DNA of 64,000 nt from UTCHB3 sp964531325 (GTDB lineage Bacteria; Bacteroidota; Ignavibacteria; Ignavibacteriales; Ignavibacteriaceae): assembly GCA_964531325.1 (NCBI GenBank), contig CAZHCW010000007.1:1-64000 (forward strand), read 5' to 3'. A program made the position numbers and the translations under genes. Every line of letters begins with the position of its first letter. Position 1 is the first letter of the stretch. Shown in pieces: positions 18,861 to 29,039 of the stretch. The notes beneath the pieces were generated by a model, which was not told the DNA's origin, searched no databases, and saw only the letters and a program-made list of their open reading frames with translations.

Positions 18861-21275
18861 ATGGCAGGAAGTATAGTATTAACTTTAGCCCTTGTATTTT
18901 CTCTTTTCTCGATGACCATGTTTTATTTTGGTTACCGTAGAGACGAGCAAGCACAAAAGTATTTAAAATTTGCCCGTTTGGGCTATCATGCAATGGCGAT
19001 GATGGTAATTGTTGCCTCCACATTGCTTCTTTATATAATTCTTACACATCAGTATCAATATAACTATGTGTTCAACTACAGCAACAGCGATTTACCGCTG
19101 GGATTGCTGTTGTCAACATTTTGGGCAGGGCAGGAAGGCAGCTTCATGCTTTGGATTCTCATGACCACACTCATAGGAATAGGTCTTCAGTCATACACTG
19201 AAAAAAGAGGAGACCTTGAACCAAGAGTAATGATGGTTTACACCCTCGCAACAACTTTCCTCCTCATCATGGTTTCACCGTTGATGAAAAACCCTTTTGC
19301 TTATATCTGGCAGGGTGAAAGTCCATTTATCGAGGTAAAATATTTTAATCAACAACTTCTTCAATCTCTCGCTTTTATTCCCAATTTTCTTTTTGGAAAT
19401 GAAGGGGGAAATCCTACACATCTGAAGATTGACCGTGAATTCATGGGAAATCTTGCTGCCACACAGTATCAATTATCTGATATTCTGGTATTGGGCAAGG
19501 GTCTTAATCCACTTCTTCAGAATTTCTGGATGCAGATTCACCCTCCAATTCTTTTTTCGGGATTTTCTGCTGCCACAGTTCCATTCGCTTTTGCAATTTC
19601 AGCATTAATCAAAAATGATTATCAAGACTGGGTTCGTCAGTCAATTCCATGGGTGCTTGGATGTGCCGGAATACTTGGATTGGGTATCATGCTCGGTGGA
19701 TATTGGGCTTATGGTGTTCTTGGCTGGGGTGGATATTGGGCATGGGATCCTGTAGAGAATTCAAGTCTCGTCCCCTGGATAGTGAGTGTGGCTGCAATTC
19801 ACACGATGCTGGTTCAGATAAGAACTCAAAAAAAGGATCCAAACAAAGGACGATATCTGATAACCAATATCATTCTTTCGGTTTTAACTTATGTATTGGT
19901 GGTTTACAGCACCTTCCTTACCAGAAGTGGTATTCTCGGTGATTCTTCTGTTCATTCGTTTGCTGAGCCGGGAAGAACAGTATATATCTTCCTCGTAATT
20001 TTTGTGGTTACATTTACCGGTCTCGGATTTGGTATGGTGCTCTACAGACTTAAATCGTTGTTACAGATATCCAAAACCGGAGAAGAATCAACCCTTTCGA
20101 GAGAACTTGCGCTTTTTATGGCATCATTTACACTCGGAATGTCGGCACTCATTGTTTTTGCCGGTACCTCTGCACCGATTTTCGGCATAAAAGTGGAAGT
20201 GGATTTCTACAACACCATGCATGTGCCACTCGGAATTATTTTGATGGCGATCAACGGTTTAAGTATCATCTTAAAGTGGAAGACCACTGATTCAAAGAAA
20301 ATGAAAGCTGACCTGCTTCGCACAGGTGCAATCACTGCAGTGATTAGTGCCGCCGCCATCTTTATCGGTGGAGTTGACAAGGTTATGATGATACTACTTC
20401 TGGTCTCTTCCGTTTTTGCACTTGTTGTAAACGGCGAAGTGATGATCAGGATTATGAGAGGCGGGCAAAACAAACTTGGAGCTTACATCTCTCATATCGG
20501 TATGGCATTATTTATTCTTGGAGTTATCGGTTCTTCTGCTTTCAGCTCTGAACAGGAAATTGATCTTGAAAAAGGTAAAACCGCAAAAGTTCTCGGATAC
20601 GATGTAACTTTTGTGGGACTTGAACCTTTCCAGGAGAATGGACATACAAAATACCATTGTAAACTTGATGTGAAGATGGGCTCAAGCAGTTCCATCGTTA
20701 AACCGATAATGTATGTTGCTGATTTCAATAACTCATTGATGAGGGAGCCCGACATGAACTACGGTCTGCTCTCAGATTTTTATGTAGCTCCTGTTGGATT
20801 CGATGATGGAATGCAAAACCCTGATGGTGACGCAATGACCATTTCGGAAGGAAAAGAGATTTCCGCATCCGGTGTCCAGATAAAATACAAAGAATTCATT
20901 AAACCTGATATGTCAGCGATGACTACAGATGCAGATTTCAGCATGGGTGTTAGAGCGATCATCACCAAGGATGGCAAGTCGGTTGAAAAAGACCTTCTCT
21001 ATTCCAGAATTGGTGGCAAGATGCAGGCTGATCCCGTAATACTTGATGATTTTGGAGTTACCCTTACATTAAAAACGGTGAACCCCGGTGACAAAGTTGC
21101 TACAGTAATAGTAGCTGACAAAGATGGTAATACATCCAAATCAGCTCCAAAAGAAGTATTAACAATACATGCTTCAATTAAACCGATGATCAATCTGGTT
21201 TGGGCCGGTGTACTTGTAGCAGTTTTTGGATTTGTGATCTCTACATTCAGAAGATTAAGAGAAGCTCAAGTCTAA
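18861..21275 (+). CDS. ccmF: Cytochrome c heme lyase CcmF
   Basis: 804 aa, long for CcmF (usually 630-680). There are about 14 membrane helices, the AGQEGSFMLW motif, the heme-binding loop GWGGYWAWDPVENSSLVPW, FLTRSGILGDSSVHSF, and periplasmic His residues. The extra length is a periplasmic domain between the last two helices (about residues 560-775) containing LEKGKTAKVLGYDVTFVGL, as in other CcmF proteins but larger. A strong ribosome site AAGGAGAT lies just before the ATG. It completes heme attachment to apocytochrome c. A terminator follows the gene. Confidence 0.95.
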   Translation: MAGSIVLTLALVFSLFSMTMFYFGYRRDEQAQKYLKFARLGYHAMAMMVIVASTLLLYIILTHQYQYNYVFNYSNSDLPLGLLLSTFWAGQEGSFMLWILMTTLIGIGLQSYTEKRGDLEPRVMMVYTLATTFLLIMVSPLMKNPFAYIWQGESPFIEVKYFNQQLLQSLAFIPNFLFGNEGGNPTHLKIDREFMGNLAATQYQLSDILVLGKGLNPLLQNFWMQIHPPILFSGFSAATVPFAFAISALIKNDYQDWVRQSIPWVLGCAGILGLGIMLGGYWAYGVLGWGGYWAWDPVENSSLVPWIVSVAAIHTMLVQIRTQKKDPNKGRYLITNIILSVLTYVLVVYSTFLTRSGILGDSSVHSFAEPGRTVYIFLVIFVVTFTGLGFGMVLYRLKSLLQISKTGEESTLSRELALFMASFTLGMSALIVFAGTSAPIFGIKVEVDFYNTMHVPLGIILMAINGLSIILKWKTTDSKKMKADLLRTGAITAVISAAAIFIGGVDKVMMILLLVSSVFALVVNGEVMIRIMRGGQNKLGAYISHIGMALFILGVIGSSAFSSEQEIDLEKGKTAKVLGYDVTFVGLEPFQENGHTKYHCKLDVKMGSSSSIVKPIMYVADFNNSLMREPDMNYGLLSDFYVAPVGFDDGMQNPDGDAMTISEGKEISASGVQIKYKEFIKPDMSAMTTDADFSMGVRAIITKDGKSVEKDLLYSRIGGKMQADPVILDDFGVTLTLKTVNPGDKVATVIVADKDGNTSKSAPKEVLTIHASIKPMINLVWAGVLVAVFGFVISTFRRLREAQV

Positions 21276-21298
21276 AACAGACCGTTATTTTTTCTCGA

Positions 21299-21332
21299 GG
21301 CTGCCGGATTAATTTTCGGCAGCCTTTTTTTT
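21299..21332 (+). terminator. Rho-independent terminator of the ccm operon
   Basis: GGCTGCCG (21299-21306) pairs with CGGCAGCC (21317-21324), followed by eight T (21325-21332). It lies 23 bp after the ccmF stop. Confidence 0.95.
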
Positions 21333-21392
21333 AAACCTGAAAGCACTCTTGGACTGTCAAAAAAGGTCAAAGAATTTTACGCAGGAAAGAGC

Positions 21393-22436
21393 ATGAAAGA
21401 AAGATCGATAACAGCTGATGTTCTAAAGGGGCTTGCAGTTTTATTTATGATTCAGGTGCATATTATGGAGGTGTTTGCCGATCCTTCTATTTATAGCAGC
21501 ATGATTGGGAAGATATCTCTCTTTTTGGGTGGACCACCGGCAGCTCCCGTTTTTATGACGGTGATGGGCTATTTTCTCGCAAGATCAAATAAAGAGTTTA
21601 AAACAATGCTGTTGCGCGGTGTAAAACTTTTGCTGGGAGGAATTGCCCTAAATATAGCCCTAAACTCCAATTTGCTTTATAAAATCGCCACGGGGCAATC
21701 AAGTGTAAATCCCCTGGATTTTATATTTGGGATAGATATCCTTGTACTTGCAGGCGCAACAACAATTGTAATTGCACTGTTAAAAAAACTTCTTGATGTC
21801 ACTTTTGTTATCCCGATGATTTTGGCTTTGGTGATTTTTTATCTGACACCAATAATCAACTCAACAATTAATGACACATCAGGAAGTATAAGATATTTTA
21901 TTTCAGTGTTTGGGGGTGACGCAAGCTGGTCATATTTCCCTTTGTTCCCATGGGCGGCATATCCACTTTTGGGGTATGGTGTATCTCTATTCATGAAGTC
22001 AGAAATGGCCGGGATTTTTGAGAAAAAACAGATCATATTTCCTCTTTTGGTGGTGTGGGGTGTTGGGGTCGTTTACACAATTGAGTTTGGAATAACCACT
22101 GCTGCAACATTAAAAAGTTATTACCATCACGGGTTGGAATACGGGTTATGGGCGGCAGGATTTACGGGAGGTTTTGCACTTCTGATCGATCAATTAGTCC
22201 ATTATTCAAAGGAGAATGAATTCTTCAACTACTTTGCAATGATCGGTAGAAATGTAACCGTAGCTTATGTAGTTCAATGGGTAATTATCGGGAATATTGG
22301 TTCGGCTGTCTATCGAAGTGTAGGATTAAGAGATTCCTATGTAGCACTTGTTGCCGTGGTTTTGTTTACCTCTGCTGTGATAATGCTGTATGAAAACCGA
22401 ATAAAATTGAAATTCTTGCATATTAAGAATATTTGA
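21393..22436 (+). CDS. Multi-pass membrane protein, acyltransferase-like (DUF1624/OpgC type)
   Basis: 347 aa with about ten membrane helices. The N-terminus RSITADVLKGLAVLFMIQVH matches the start of membrane acyltransferases of the DUF1624/heparan-glucosaminide acetyltransferase and Acyl_transf_3 groups, which carry a conserved D-x-L-[KR]-G-x-A motif and a His on the first helix. These move acyl groups across or onto surface glycans. The exact family and substrate are uncertain. It is transcribed alone between the ccm terminator and the T9SS cassette. Confidence 0.75.
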   Translation: MKERSITADVLKGLAVLFMIQVHIMEVFADPSIYSSMIGKISLFLGGPPAAPVFMTVMGYFLARSNKEFKTMLLRGVKLLLGGIALNIALNSNLLYKIATGQSSVNPLDFIFGIDILVLAGATTIVIALLKKLLDVTFVIPMILALVIFYLTPIINSTINDTSGSIRYFISVFGGDASWSYFPLFPWAAYPLLGYGVSLFMKSEMAGIFEKKQIIFPLLVVWGVGVVYTIEFGITTAATLKSYYHHGLEYGLWAAGFTGGFALLIDQLVHYSKENEFFNYFAMIGRNVTVAYVVQWVIIGNIGSAVYRSVGLRDSYVALVAVVLFTSAVIMLYENRIKLKFLHIKNI

Positions 22437-22536
22437 CTATTTTACGGATGTGATTATGAATGTTCCCGTTCTTGTTTCTAACAGGTTTGGGTGGGAAGGA
22501 ACTTTCATTCTGTAACAATCACTCTGCAGATTATAT

Positions 22537-25500
22537 ATGAAATCAATTAGTTTTATTGAAGTTTTATTAATATTATGCACCACAATTACGGTTGCGCAGA
22601 AATTTTCCCCGACGGGAACAGAAGCAGTCGTTCCTTGGACTACGAGTTATTACGCAGGATTGGGTGCCGGGAATATTCAATTTGTAGATTCACTTACAGG
22701 CATCAGCTCAAACAGACAAACCGGCAATTTCACCATAACTACCGATGGTGGTGCCACTTGGGCAGAGCGAGAAAAAACGGACATACTCCCCACATTCAAT
22801 TCCATTTTTATCATTTCCAAAGACACCCTTGTAGCTGTCAGAGACAGTCAATACATTTTTCACAGTTATGACAGCGGGTTCAGCTGGCAATTAAAATATG
22901 AAATGGGAAGCAGTGAACACTTCTCAAACTGTCTCTTTTTTAACAAAAAATATGGTGTCATTTTTCCTGCTGAAGGTGGAATAAGGGTAAGCAGTGATCT
23001 AGGACTTAACTGGACCGACCTGCCATGGAACTTTGATCCGGTCAAAAAAAACGCAACCTGGTCTCGTGGTTACCTCTTCGTTTATGGGCAGACTTCACCG
23101 GGGGGAACCGGTATGGTGTTCTCGAAGGACAATGGTTTAACATGGTCAAAAATTAAAGTAAATCTTGCAAGTGTTGTTCGCTTTGAAAGAATTGACGGTG
23201 GTTATTTCGTTATTGATGGTGATCAAAAATTTTACAAAATTTCTGAAACAGGTGAAATTCTTGCCTCGGGTATCAGTCCTTACGAGAGGCATAATGTGGA
23301 CTACTGTTATGTTAGTGACGATGAGATTTGGAGCCTGGATAACAAGGGCTGGGCGAGTTATGATGGTTGGCGATACCTTACACGGATGTCGTTCAAGGAT
23401 ACTGTTAAAATCAGTTACCGGTTGGATATATCTTCTGATCTGATGAATAAGTTGGTATCCACTACTTTCGACAAGCTTGTTCTTGGGACTACTTTATCGA
23501 ATGCAACAGACGGTATTCTCACTTTTCACAAATTTAATGACAAGCGTATCAGGGTTGATTATCTGAAACTCCCCGGTTCTTATCAAGCAAAAAAACTGTT
23601 TTTTATAAACGACGCATTTGGATTTGTTGCAACTGCCTCAAGTGCTATCCTAAAAACAACAGATGGTGGGCTGAACTGGAGAAAAGTTACTACTCCGGCT
23701 ATGTACCCTCAAATAACAAGTTTTGCTGCGTTGAATGAGAATGAATTTATTGCCGCGGGTTATGGTGGTACAGTGCTTGTGTCAACCGATGCTGGTGAAA
23801 ATTGGACGCTCAAAGAAACGGGATTTCAGCGTGATATTGTTTCTATCTCCTATGGTAAATCAAAAAATATTTTTTTCTGCACTTCCGATACGCTCTATTC
23901 AACTGATTATGAGTGGCAACAAATCAGGAAAATACCGATGCTACTCCCCGAAGGAAATTATACAAATGTCCAGTTCTTTGATAGTTTGAATGGTTCTGCA
24001 AACTATATGAATGAATATTTTGCAAGTAACTTGATTAAAACCACAAATGGAGGGGAATCATGGTGGAGAACCGGCTATAACTACCGTTTATACACATATG
24101 ATCAATCAACTTTTGGGATTTATTGGCGTTATAGCACCGGTTTTTCATGGTTTAACAACAACACTCAAAGTTGCATAATGTCTTTAAAAGGAAATATTAC
24201 AGGGGCACACCAAAACAAAAGCGGGGTGGCTGTCGGGTATAATGACAGTGGTGCTGTATTGATAACTTTTGGAGATAAACACAACTGGTTTTTTGCCCGC
24301 CCCGGTGAGAAGGTAAAAATCCAGGATGTTTTTGCGGCAAATTACAGAGCAATTTTTCTTGCATCCACAGATGGCAGGATATTCAAATTCTCTCCTTCAA
24401 ATCAGCCTGCAATTCCTTCATTTGTAATTAGACAATTGCCTCTGGATGGAACAACATTTGTCTCAAAAACCGTTGATCTTAAATGGACTGAACCTTACTC
24501 CCATACTCCCATAATCAACTATCAAATTCAAGTTGCTTTGGGTGATACCAATAATATTGTTGTTGACGATGCCTCGATCACCTCTCTAAAATACACTCTC
24601 AGTTCGACTGAAGATACATCAACCTATTTTTGGAGGGTAAGAGCCCGGAATATTGAGGGGTGGGGTGATTTTAATTCATGGTTCCGGTTCAGCACGACCA
24701 AAGAAGTGTTGTCATTCAACTCATACCAGACCAATTTAAATATCGAGCTTACCGCAGCAACCAGAATCCCCGATGGAAGAATTATTGTTGGTGGATACGA
24801 AGGCAGAATCAGTTTTGCTGATAATCCATCGGGAACATGGACTTCAGCAATCGAGAACACACCATACAAGATACAGAGGTTTTTCTATAATAAATATTCC
24901 TCTGTAATCTATGCTCTGACTTCTTATTATGAGTATCTATTCTCAACAAATAGCGGAAGAACATGGACTACAAAATCAGATCCGCTAAAAGGGAAAATGA
25001 TCTATTCACTCGCTTTTACAAATGCACTCACAGGATATGCCGCGGGAAATCAAGGGACCATATTTAAAACAGTGGATGGAGGGAATACATGGGAGAATAT
25101 ATTGTATTCACCTGACACGGGTGACAACTATGATATCAAAACGATTGATTCAACAATAATTATCGCAGTTGGAAGGAAGGGGAGTTTTACGATCTCCACT
25201 GATGGAGGAAAAACCTTCACTCAAAAATCTCTTGGATTTTCTGAAACATTTAACCGGCTTGAGATTGACGAGGGCTTGCGAATTATAATCAGGAACAGTA
25301 ATGGTGAAAAGCGTATTTCCTCGGATATCGGTAACACCTGGTATTATGAAAATCTCCCATTTAGAGGTGTTTTTAGCCATTTTGCAGATCTTGGGAATAA
25401 TTCGGTAATGATTGACACGCTGGGTGGAATTTTTACTAAACCATTTAATTCGGGCGAATATTTTTATCAGCAATTACCGGGTAAGATCATTGGGAAAGGA

Positions 25501-26781
25501 CTCGAATTAACTGATAGTGAGGTAATGATACCAACATTGGGGGGTAAACTGTTGATTGCCGGATTAACTTCTGCAAGTTCCAACTCACCCTGGCATTATG
25601 TCGCCAATTCAAACGCTGCAGGATTGAACCAATACATTTTTACCCAAAATAAATCTTTTATGGGGGTGGGAGAATCCGGCAGGGTAATTGTGTCAGACGA
25701 GGAAGGAAAGATATGGCGCACTCTTCCTTCCACAATCTTGAACAATTTATATGCCGTGGTCGAAAAACAGGATGGGGAAATTGTGATTGCGGGTGATTCA
25801 GGGATAGTACTCATTTTTAAAGATGAATTATTAATTGAAAAGGGTTCAGGAATTTCCATTGAAAAGAAGGCGGTATCGATCTCCTTCATTGATAAATATA
25901 CCGGTTTTATCTCCTGTTCCGATGGTTCTCTCTATAGAACTTTCGACGCAGGAAGGAGCTGGAACGAACAAACCGAAACCGTCTCCTCCAACGGAAGTTT
26001 AAAAATTAAAAACCTGAAAGCAGGGAACAACAAACTTTACATCTATCTTGAATCGACCTTGGAGAATCCGGGAGCGATTAGATCTGAACTTAGAGAGTAT
26101 GATGTAAGTCTTTCAAATTTCAGGACTGTTTATTCGAGTGAATCGACCTCATTGAGACCAATGATAATTGTACCGGGGAAGTTCTTCACTCTTCTCCAAC
26201 AAGGAAACAAATTTGTGACCGGGCGAGGAACTCTTATGGACACCCTTGCTGAGTTTACCATTGATTCCCTCAATATTACCGGTTTTTTTACATCTAACGG
26301 AAAAACATTCTGGGTTGGTACCGAAGAAGGTGATCTAATCAGAGTGGATGAAACAGGTAAAGTTTTAATAAACTACCCGGGATTTTCTCTCGGCGGGATA
26401 AGATCGATCCTCTTCTCACCTGAGGGAAGGGGAATTATTGTCTCGGATGCAGGAAATATTTATTACGGGTCATCTGAGTATGAAGTGCTTCCACCGGATA
26501 TCCCTGTGGTGCTGCCGAAGGAGTATTTATTATATCAGAATTATCCAAATCCCTTTAATTCTTCAACGATGATATCATTTCAAATCTCTGCCACCGACTA
26601 TTACCTGCTTGAAATATATAGCAGTACCGGAGAGAGAGTTGAAACTCTTTATAATGGTTCTCTTGAGCCGGGACAATATTCGGTTAATTATGAAGCAAAA
26701 GCACTTGCCAGTGGTTTGTATTTCTACCGGTTAAGTGGACACGGCGCGACCTTCACAAAAAAGATGATTCATCTAAAGTAG
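22537..26781 (+). CDS. Giant T9SS-exported protein with YCF48/BNR propeller repeats and a fibronectin III domain
   Basis: 1414 aa. Signal peptide at the N-terminus (FIEVLLILCTTITVAQ). Many repeats of the TTDGGxxW (BNR/YCF48-like) blade lie both sides of a central fibronectin type III domain (about 622-722, with VDLKWTEPYS and YFWRVRARNIEGWGDF). Residues about 1326-1414 are a type A T9SS sorting domain (NYPNPFN, then SGLYFYRL, ending in a basic KKMIHLK tail). It should be secreted across the outer membrane and anchored or released there. It is followed 9 bp later by a shorter relative and is paralogous to the protein at 52866-57002. Confidence 0.9.
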   Translation: MKSISFIEVLLILCTTITVAQKFSPTGTEAVVPWTTSYYAGLGAGNIQFVDSLTGISSNRQTGNFTITTDGGATWAEREKTDILPTFNSIFIISKDTLVAVRDSQYIFHSYDSGFSWQLKYEMGSSEHFSNCLFFNKKYGVIFPAEGGIRVSSDLGLNWTDLPWNFDPVKKNATWSRGYLFVYGQTSPGGTGMVFSKDNGLTWSKIKVNLASVVRFERIDGGYFVIDGDQKFYKISETGEILASGISPYERHNVDYCYVSDDEIWSLDNKGWASYDGWRYLTRMSFKDTVKISYRLDISSDLMNKLVSTTFDKLVLGTTLSNATDGILTFHKFNDKRIRVDYLKLPGSYQAKKLFFINDAFGFVATASSAILKTTDGGLNWRKVTTPAMYPQITSFAALNENEFIAAGYGGTVLVSTDAGENWTLKETGFQRDIVSISYGKSKNIFFCTSDTLYSTDYEWQQIRKIPMLLPEGNYTNVQFFDSLNGSANYMNEYFASNLIKTTNGGESWWRTGYNYRLYTYDQSTFGIYWRYSTGFSWFNNNTQSCIMSLKGNITGAHQNKSGVAVGYNDSGAVLITFGDKHNWFFARPGEKVKIQDVFAANYRAIFLASTDGRIFKFSPSNQPAIPSFVIRQLPLDGTTFVSKTVDLKWTEPYSHTPIINYQIQVALGDTNNIVVDDASITSLKYTLSSTEDTSTYFWRVRARNIEGWGDFNSWFRFSTTKEVLSFNSYQTNLNIELTAATRIPDGRIIVGGYEGRISFADNPSGTWTSAIENTPYKIQRFFYNKYSSVIYALTSYYEYLFSTNSGRTWTTKSDPLKGKMIYSLAFTNALTGYAAGNQGTIFKTVDGGNTWENILYSPDTGDNYDIKTIDSTIIIAVGRKGSFTISTDGGKTFTQKSLGFSETFNRLEIDEGLRIIIRNSNGEKRISSDIGNTWYYENLPFRGVFSHFADLGNNSVMIDTLGGIFTKPFNSGEYFYQQLPGKIIGKGLELTDSEVMIPTLGGKLLIAGLTSASSNSPWHYVANSNAAGLNQYIFTQNKSFMGVGESGRVIVSDEEGKIWRTLPSTILNNLYAVVEKQDGEIVIAGDSGIVLIFKDELLIEKGSGISIEKKAVSISFIDKYTGFISCSDGSLYRTFDAGRSWNEQTETVSSNGSLKIKNLKAGNNKLYIYLESTLENPGAIRSELREYDVSLSNFRTVYSSESTSLRPMIIVPGKFFTLLQQGNKFVTGRGTLMDTLAEFTIDSLNITGFFTSNGKTFWVGTEEGDLIRVDETGKVLINYPGFSLGGIRSILFSPEGRGIIVSDAGNIYYGSSEYEVLPPDIPVVLPKEYLLYQNYPNPFNSSTMISFQISATDYYLLEIYSSTGERVETLYNGSLEPGQYSVNYEAKALASGLYFYRLSGHGATFTKKMIHLK

Positions 26782-26790
26782 GGGGATAAA

Positions 26791-28917
26791 ATGAAATATC
26801 TAATATTTTTTATATCAGTTTTTATTTCAATCAGCAGACCTCAATTGGTTTCACAACTTCAATTTAGTGAGATTGAAGCTTTTATTGATATCGATTTTAT
26901 TAATGAATTTCATGGATTTGTTGTAGCCAATACGGGTGTGGTTTACAGAACAACGACGCTGGGACAATCATGGGAAGAGATTGTTATCCCCGGCAACAAA
27001 GGAGTAAAGGCTGTTACATGTGGTTCGGACGGTATGGTATTTATTTCCGGAAACGATGGTATGGTAAAAAGGACTGTGGATGGGGGTGTAACATGGTTGG
27101 ATGTTTCAGTTACAGAAATACCGGATGCAGAATTTACATTTGTGAAGAGAGTCTCGAGCAACAGCCTTGTTGTTGCCGGTAAGAAGGGGCACTTGGCACG
27201 GAGTGATGATAACGGAGCCCATTGGAGAGTCTCTCAACTTGGTAAAGAAAATATTAATAATGTGGTATTTACTGATTACCTAAGAGGATGGGCTTTGATG
27301 GACGAAGGTGTTGTTGCCAGAACAACGGATGGAGGAATCACATGGTCACCATTTCATGTGGAAACACAGGGGAAAGATGTGAAAGGAATCATGGAATATG
27401 GTAACTTGCTGATGGTTGTAGGTGACGGGGGGCTGTTAACAACTTCAACTGATTGGGGAATGACATGGAGTATTCCTTACACAACATGGATACCACCTGA
27501 TTTAGTTGAAGCAAAACAAATTGAACAAAATGTCCTGCTGACAATGGACACATCAGGTTATATGAGAACTTATATTCTCGAAGCTAATGGAATCTATGGA
27601 TCGTCAATTAACACTGCCCAAAAGCCTAAAAAGAGATACTTTGGTTTTTGGACAAAGGAAAGATATCTCTATACAGCGACTGACGGCCCAAATGTTTTTC
27701 TTTCAAATAACATGGGCGAAACTTTTTCAGCTTCAACTGCTTCTTTTGGAGGCATGCAATTTAACTCCCTGCAAGTCATTTCTAAAAACGATTATATTGC
27801 TGCTGCCAACTCTCCTGTTATAAATGGAAATTCTAACGGTTATATTGCCAGATCCACTAATGGTGGCAAAGTGTGGAAATATACCTTCGATGGAGGCTGG
27901 GTCAACGGAGAATATTACATCTCAAAAGGGAAAGGCTTCAGAGTAACTGATAAAACCGAGGATTATACTGCTAATTCGGGAGTATCATGGATCCGTCTGG
28001 TCACAAATTATGAAGGTGTCATGATAAGTTCACAATCATTTAATGACGAACTCGGTTATTTTATTGTGACTGATACCCTTACAAAACCGCGAAATAAATC
28101 TTACAGCACTATTTACAAGCGAACCGGTATCACAAAATCGATTCTCCAAAAGCTGAATGGAACAAGGTTGACTCACCTTAATTTTATTAACACCTTAAAT
28201 GGTTGGGTACTTCGTGACAGTATGCAATTTAATATCACAACAAATGGTGGTGCAAATTGGCGATTTACTCCGGTTGTTACACCCCTCATTTCTTCCTGCT
28301 TGAGGTTTGGAAACAGTTCAGGGCTACTTACCACCCGCTCCGGACGGATCATGAAAACCATGGACAATACCGAGACATGGAGTTTGCTGTTTAAAGATAC
28401 AACACTCAGGTTTAATTTTGTTGATGCCATTGACTCAAACCGCCTTATAGTGGTTGGCGATTCCGGAGTAATCTACACTTCGGCAAATGGAGGATCATCC
28501 TGGACTTTGTTGAACACCAGAATGGAAGTTAATTTTAGTCATGTGAAAATGATCGATTCAAACGAATTTATTGTAACCTCTACAAAAGGCGGGATTTACA
28601 AAGGTTTCCTTAATGACCCATGGTTCCAAGCCGGGGGTCAGGCTAATCAGGTACTTCCCGAAAATCAGATTATCGGGAATTTCCCCAATCCCTTTAATAA
28701 TAGCACTGTTATAGAATTCTTTTCGTCTGAACGAAAGGATGTGATATTAACTGTTTATGATATTACAGGGAGGCAGGTATTATACGATGTTATAAACGCC
28801 AACCACGGGAATAACAGATACTGTTTTAATTCCGGTAATCTGAATAGTGGCGTCTATTTATATATTTTGGAATTTGGCGGAAAGAGGGAATATTCGAAGA
28901 TGATACTTTTGAAATAG
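26791..28917 (+). CDS. T9SS-exported propeller protein (shorter partner)
   Basis: 708 aa. It has a signal peptide, YCF48/BNR-like blades (KRTVDGGVTWLDV, ARTTDGGITWSPF, YTSANGGSSWTLL) through most of the chain, and a C-terminal T9SS sorting domain with NFPNPFN and SGVYLYILEFGG. There is no fibronectin domain. It is co-transcribed with the 1414-aa gene (9-bp gap). Closest relative in the window is the 722-aa protein at 50687-52855. Substrate or partner unknown; propellers of this kind usually bind ligands or other surface proteins. Confidence 0.88.
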   Translation: MKYLIFFISVFISISRPQLVSQLQFSEIEAFIDIDFINEFHGFVVANTGVVYRTTTLGQSWEEIVIPGNKGVKAVTCGSDGMVFISGNDGMVKRTVDGGVTWLDVSVTEIPDAEFTFVKRVSSNSLVVAGKKGHLARSDDNGAHWRVSQLGKENINNVVFTDYLRGWALMDEGVVARTTDGGITWSPFHVETQGKDVKGIMEYGNLLMVVGDGGLLTTSTDWGMTWSIPYTTWIPPDLVEAKQIEQNVLLTMDTSGYMRTYILEANGIYGSSINTAQKPKKRYFGFWTKERYLYTATDGPNVFLSNNMGETFSASTASFGGMQFNSLQVISKNDYIAAANSPVINGNSNGYIARSTNGGKVWKYTFDGGWVNGEYYISKGKGFRVTDKTEDYTANSGVSWIRLVTNYEGVMISSQSFNDELGYFIVTDTLTKPRNKSYSTIYKRTGITKSILQKLNGTRLTHLNFINTLNGWVLRDSMQFNITTNGGANWRFTPVVTPLISSCLRFGNSSGLLTTRSGRIMKTMDNTETWSLLFKDTTLRFNFVDAIDSNRLIVVGDSGVIYTSANGGSSWTLLNTRMEVNFSHVKMIDSNEFIVTSTKGGIYKGFLNDPWFQAGGQANQVLPENQIIGNFPNPFNNSTVIEFFSSERKDVILTVYDITGRQVLYDVINANHGNNRYCFNSGNLNSGVYLYILEFGGKREYSKMILLK

Positions 28918-28924
28918 GAGATAC

Positions 28925-28973
28925 AGAACTTCGGAACCTCAGAGATTCAGAGTTTCTGAGGTTCTTGAGTTCT
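28925..28973. terminator. Long hairpin between convergent genes, probable terminator or intergenic repeat
   Basis: AGAACT-tcg-GAACCTCAGA (28925-28943) pairs with TCTGAGGTTC-ttg-AGTTCT (28955-28973), giving 16 base pairs with one internal loop. It starts 8 bp after the stop of the plus-strand gene and lies 67 bp before the stop of the minus-strand TPR-CHAT gene. No run of T follows on either side, so it may slow or protect transcript ends rather than be a classic terminator. Confidence 0.55.
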
Positions 28974-29039
28974 ACTTCCGAAACACCATTGGAACCTGAA
29001 AAATATTTAATTGTGGTTATCTATTGATTGAATAATCAT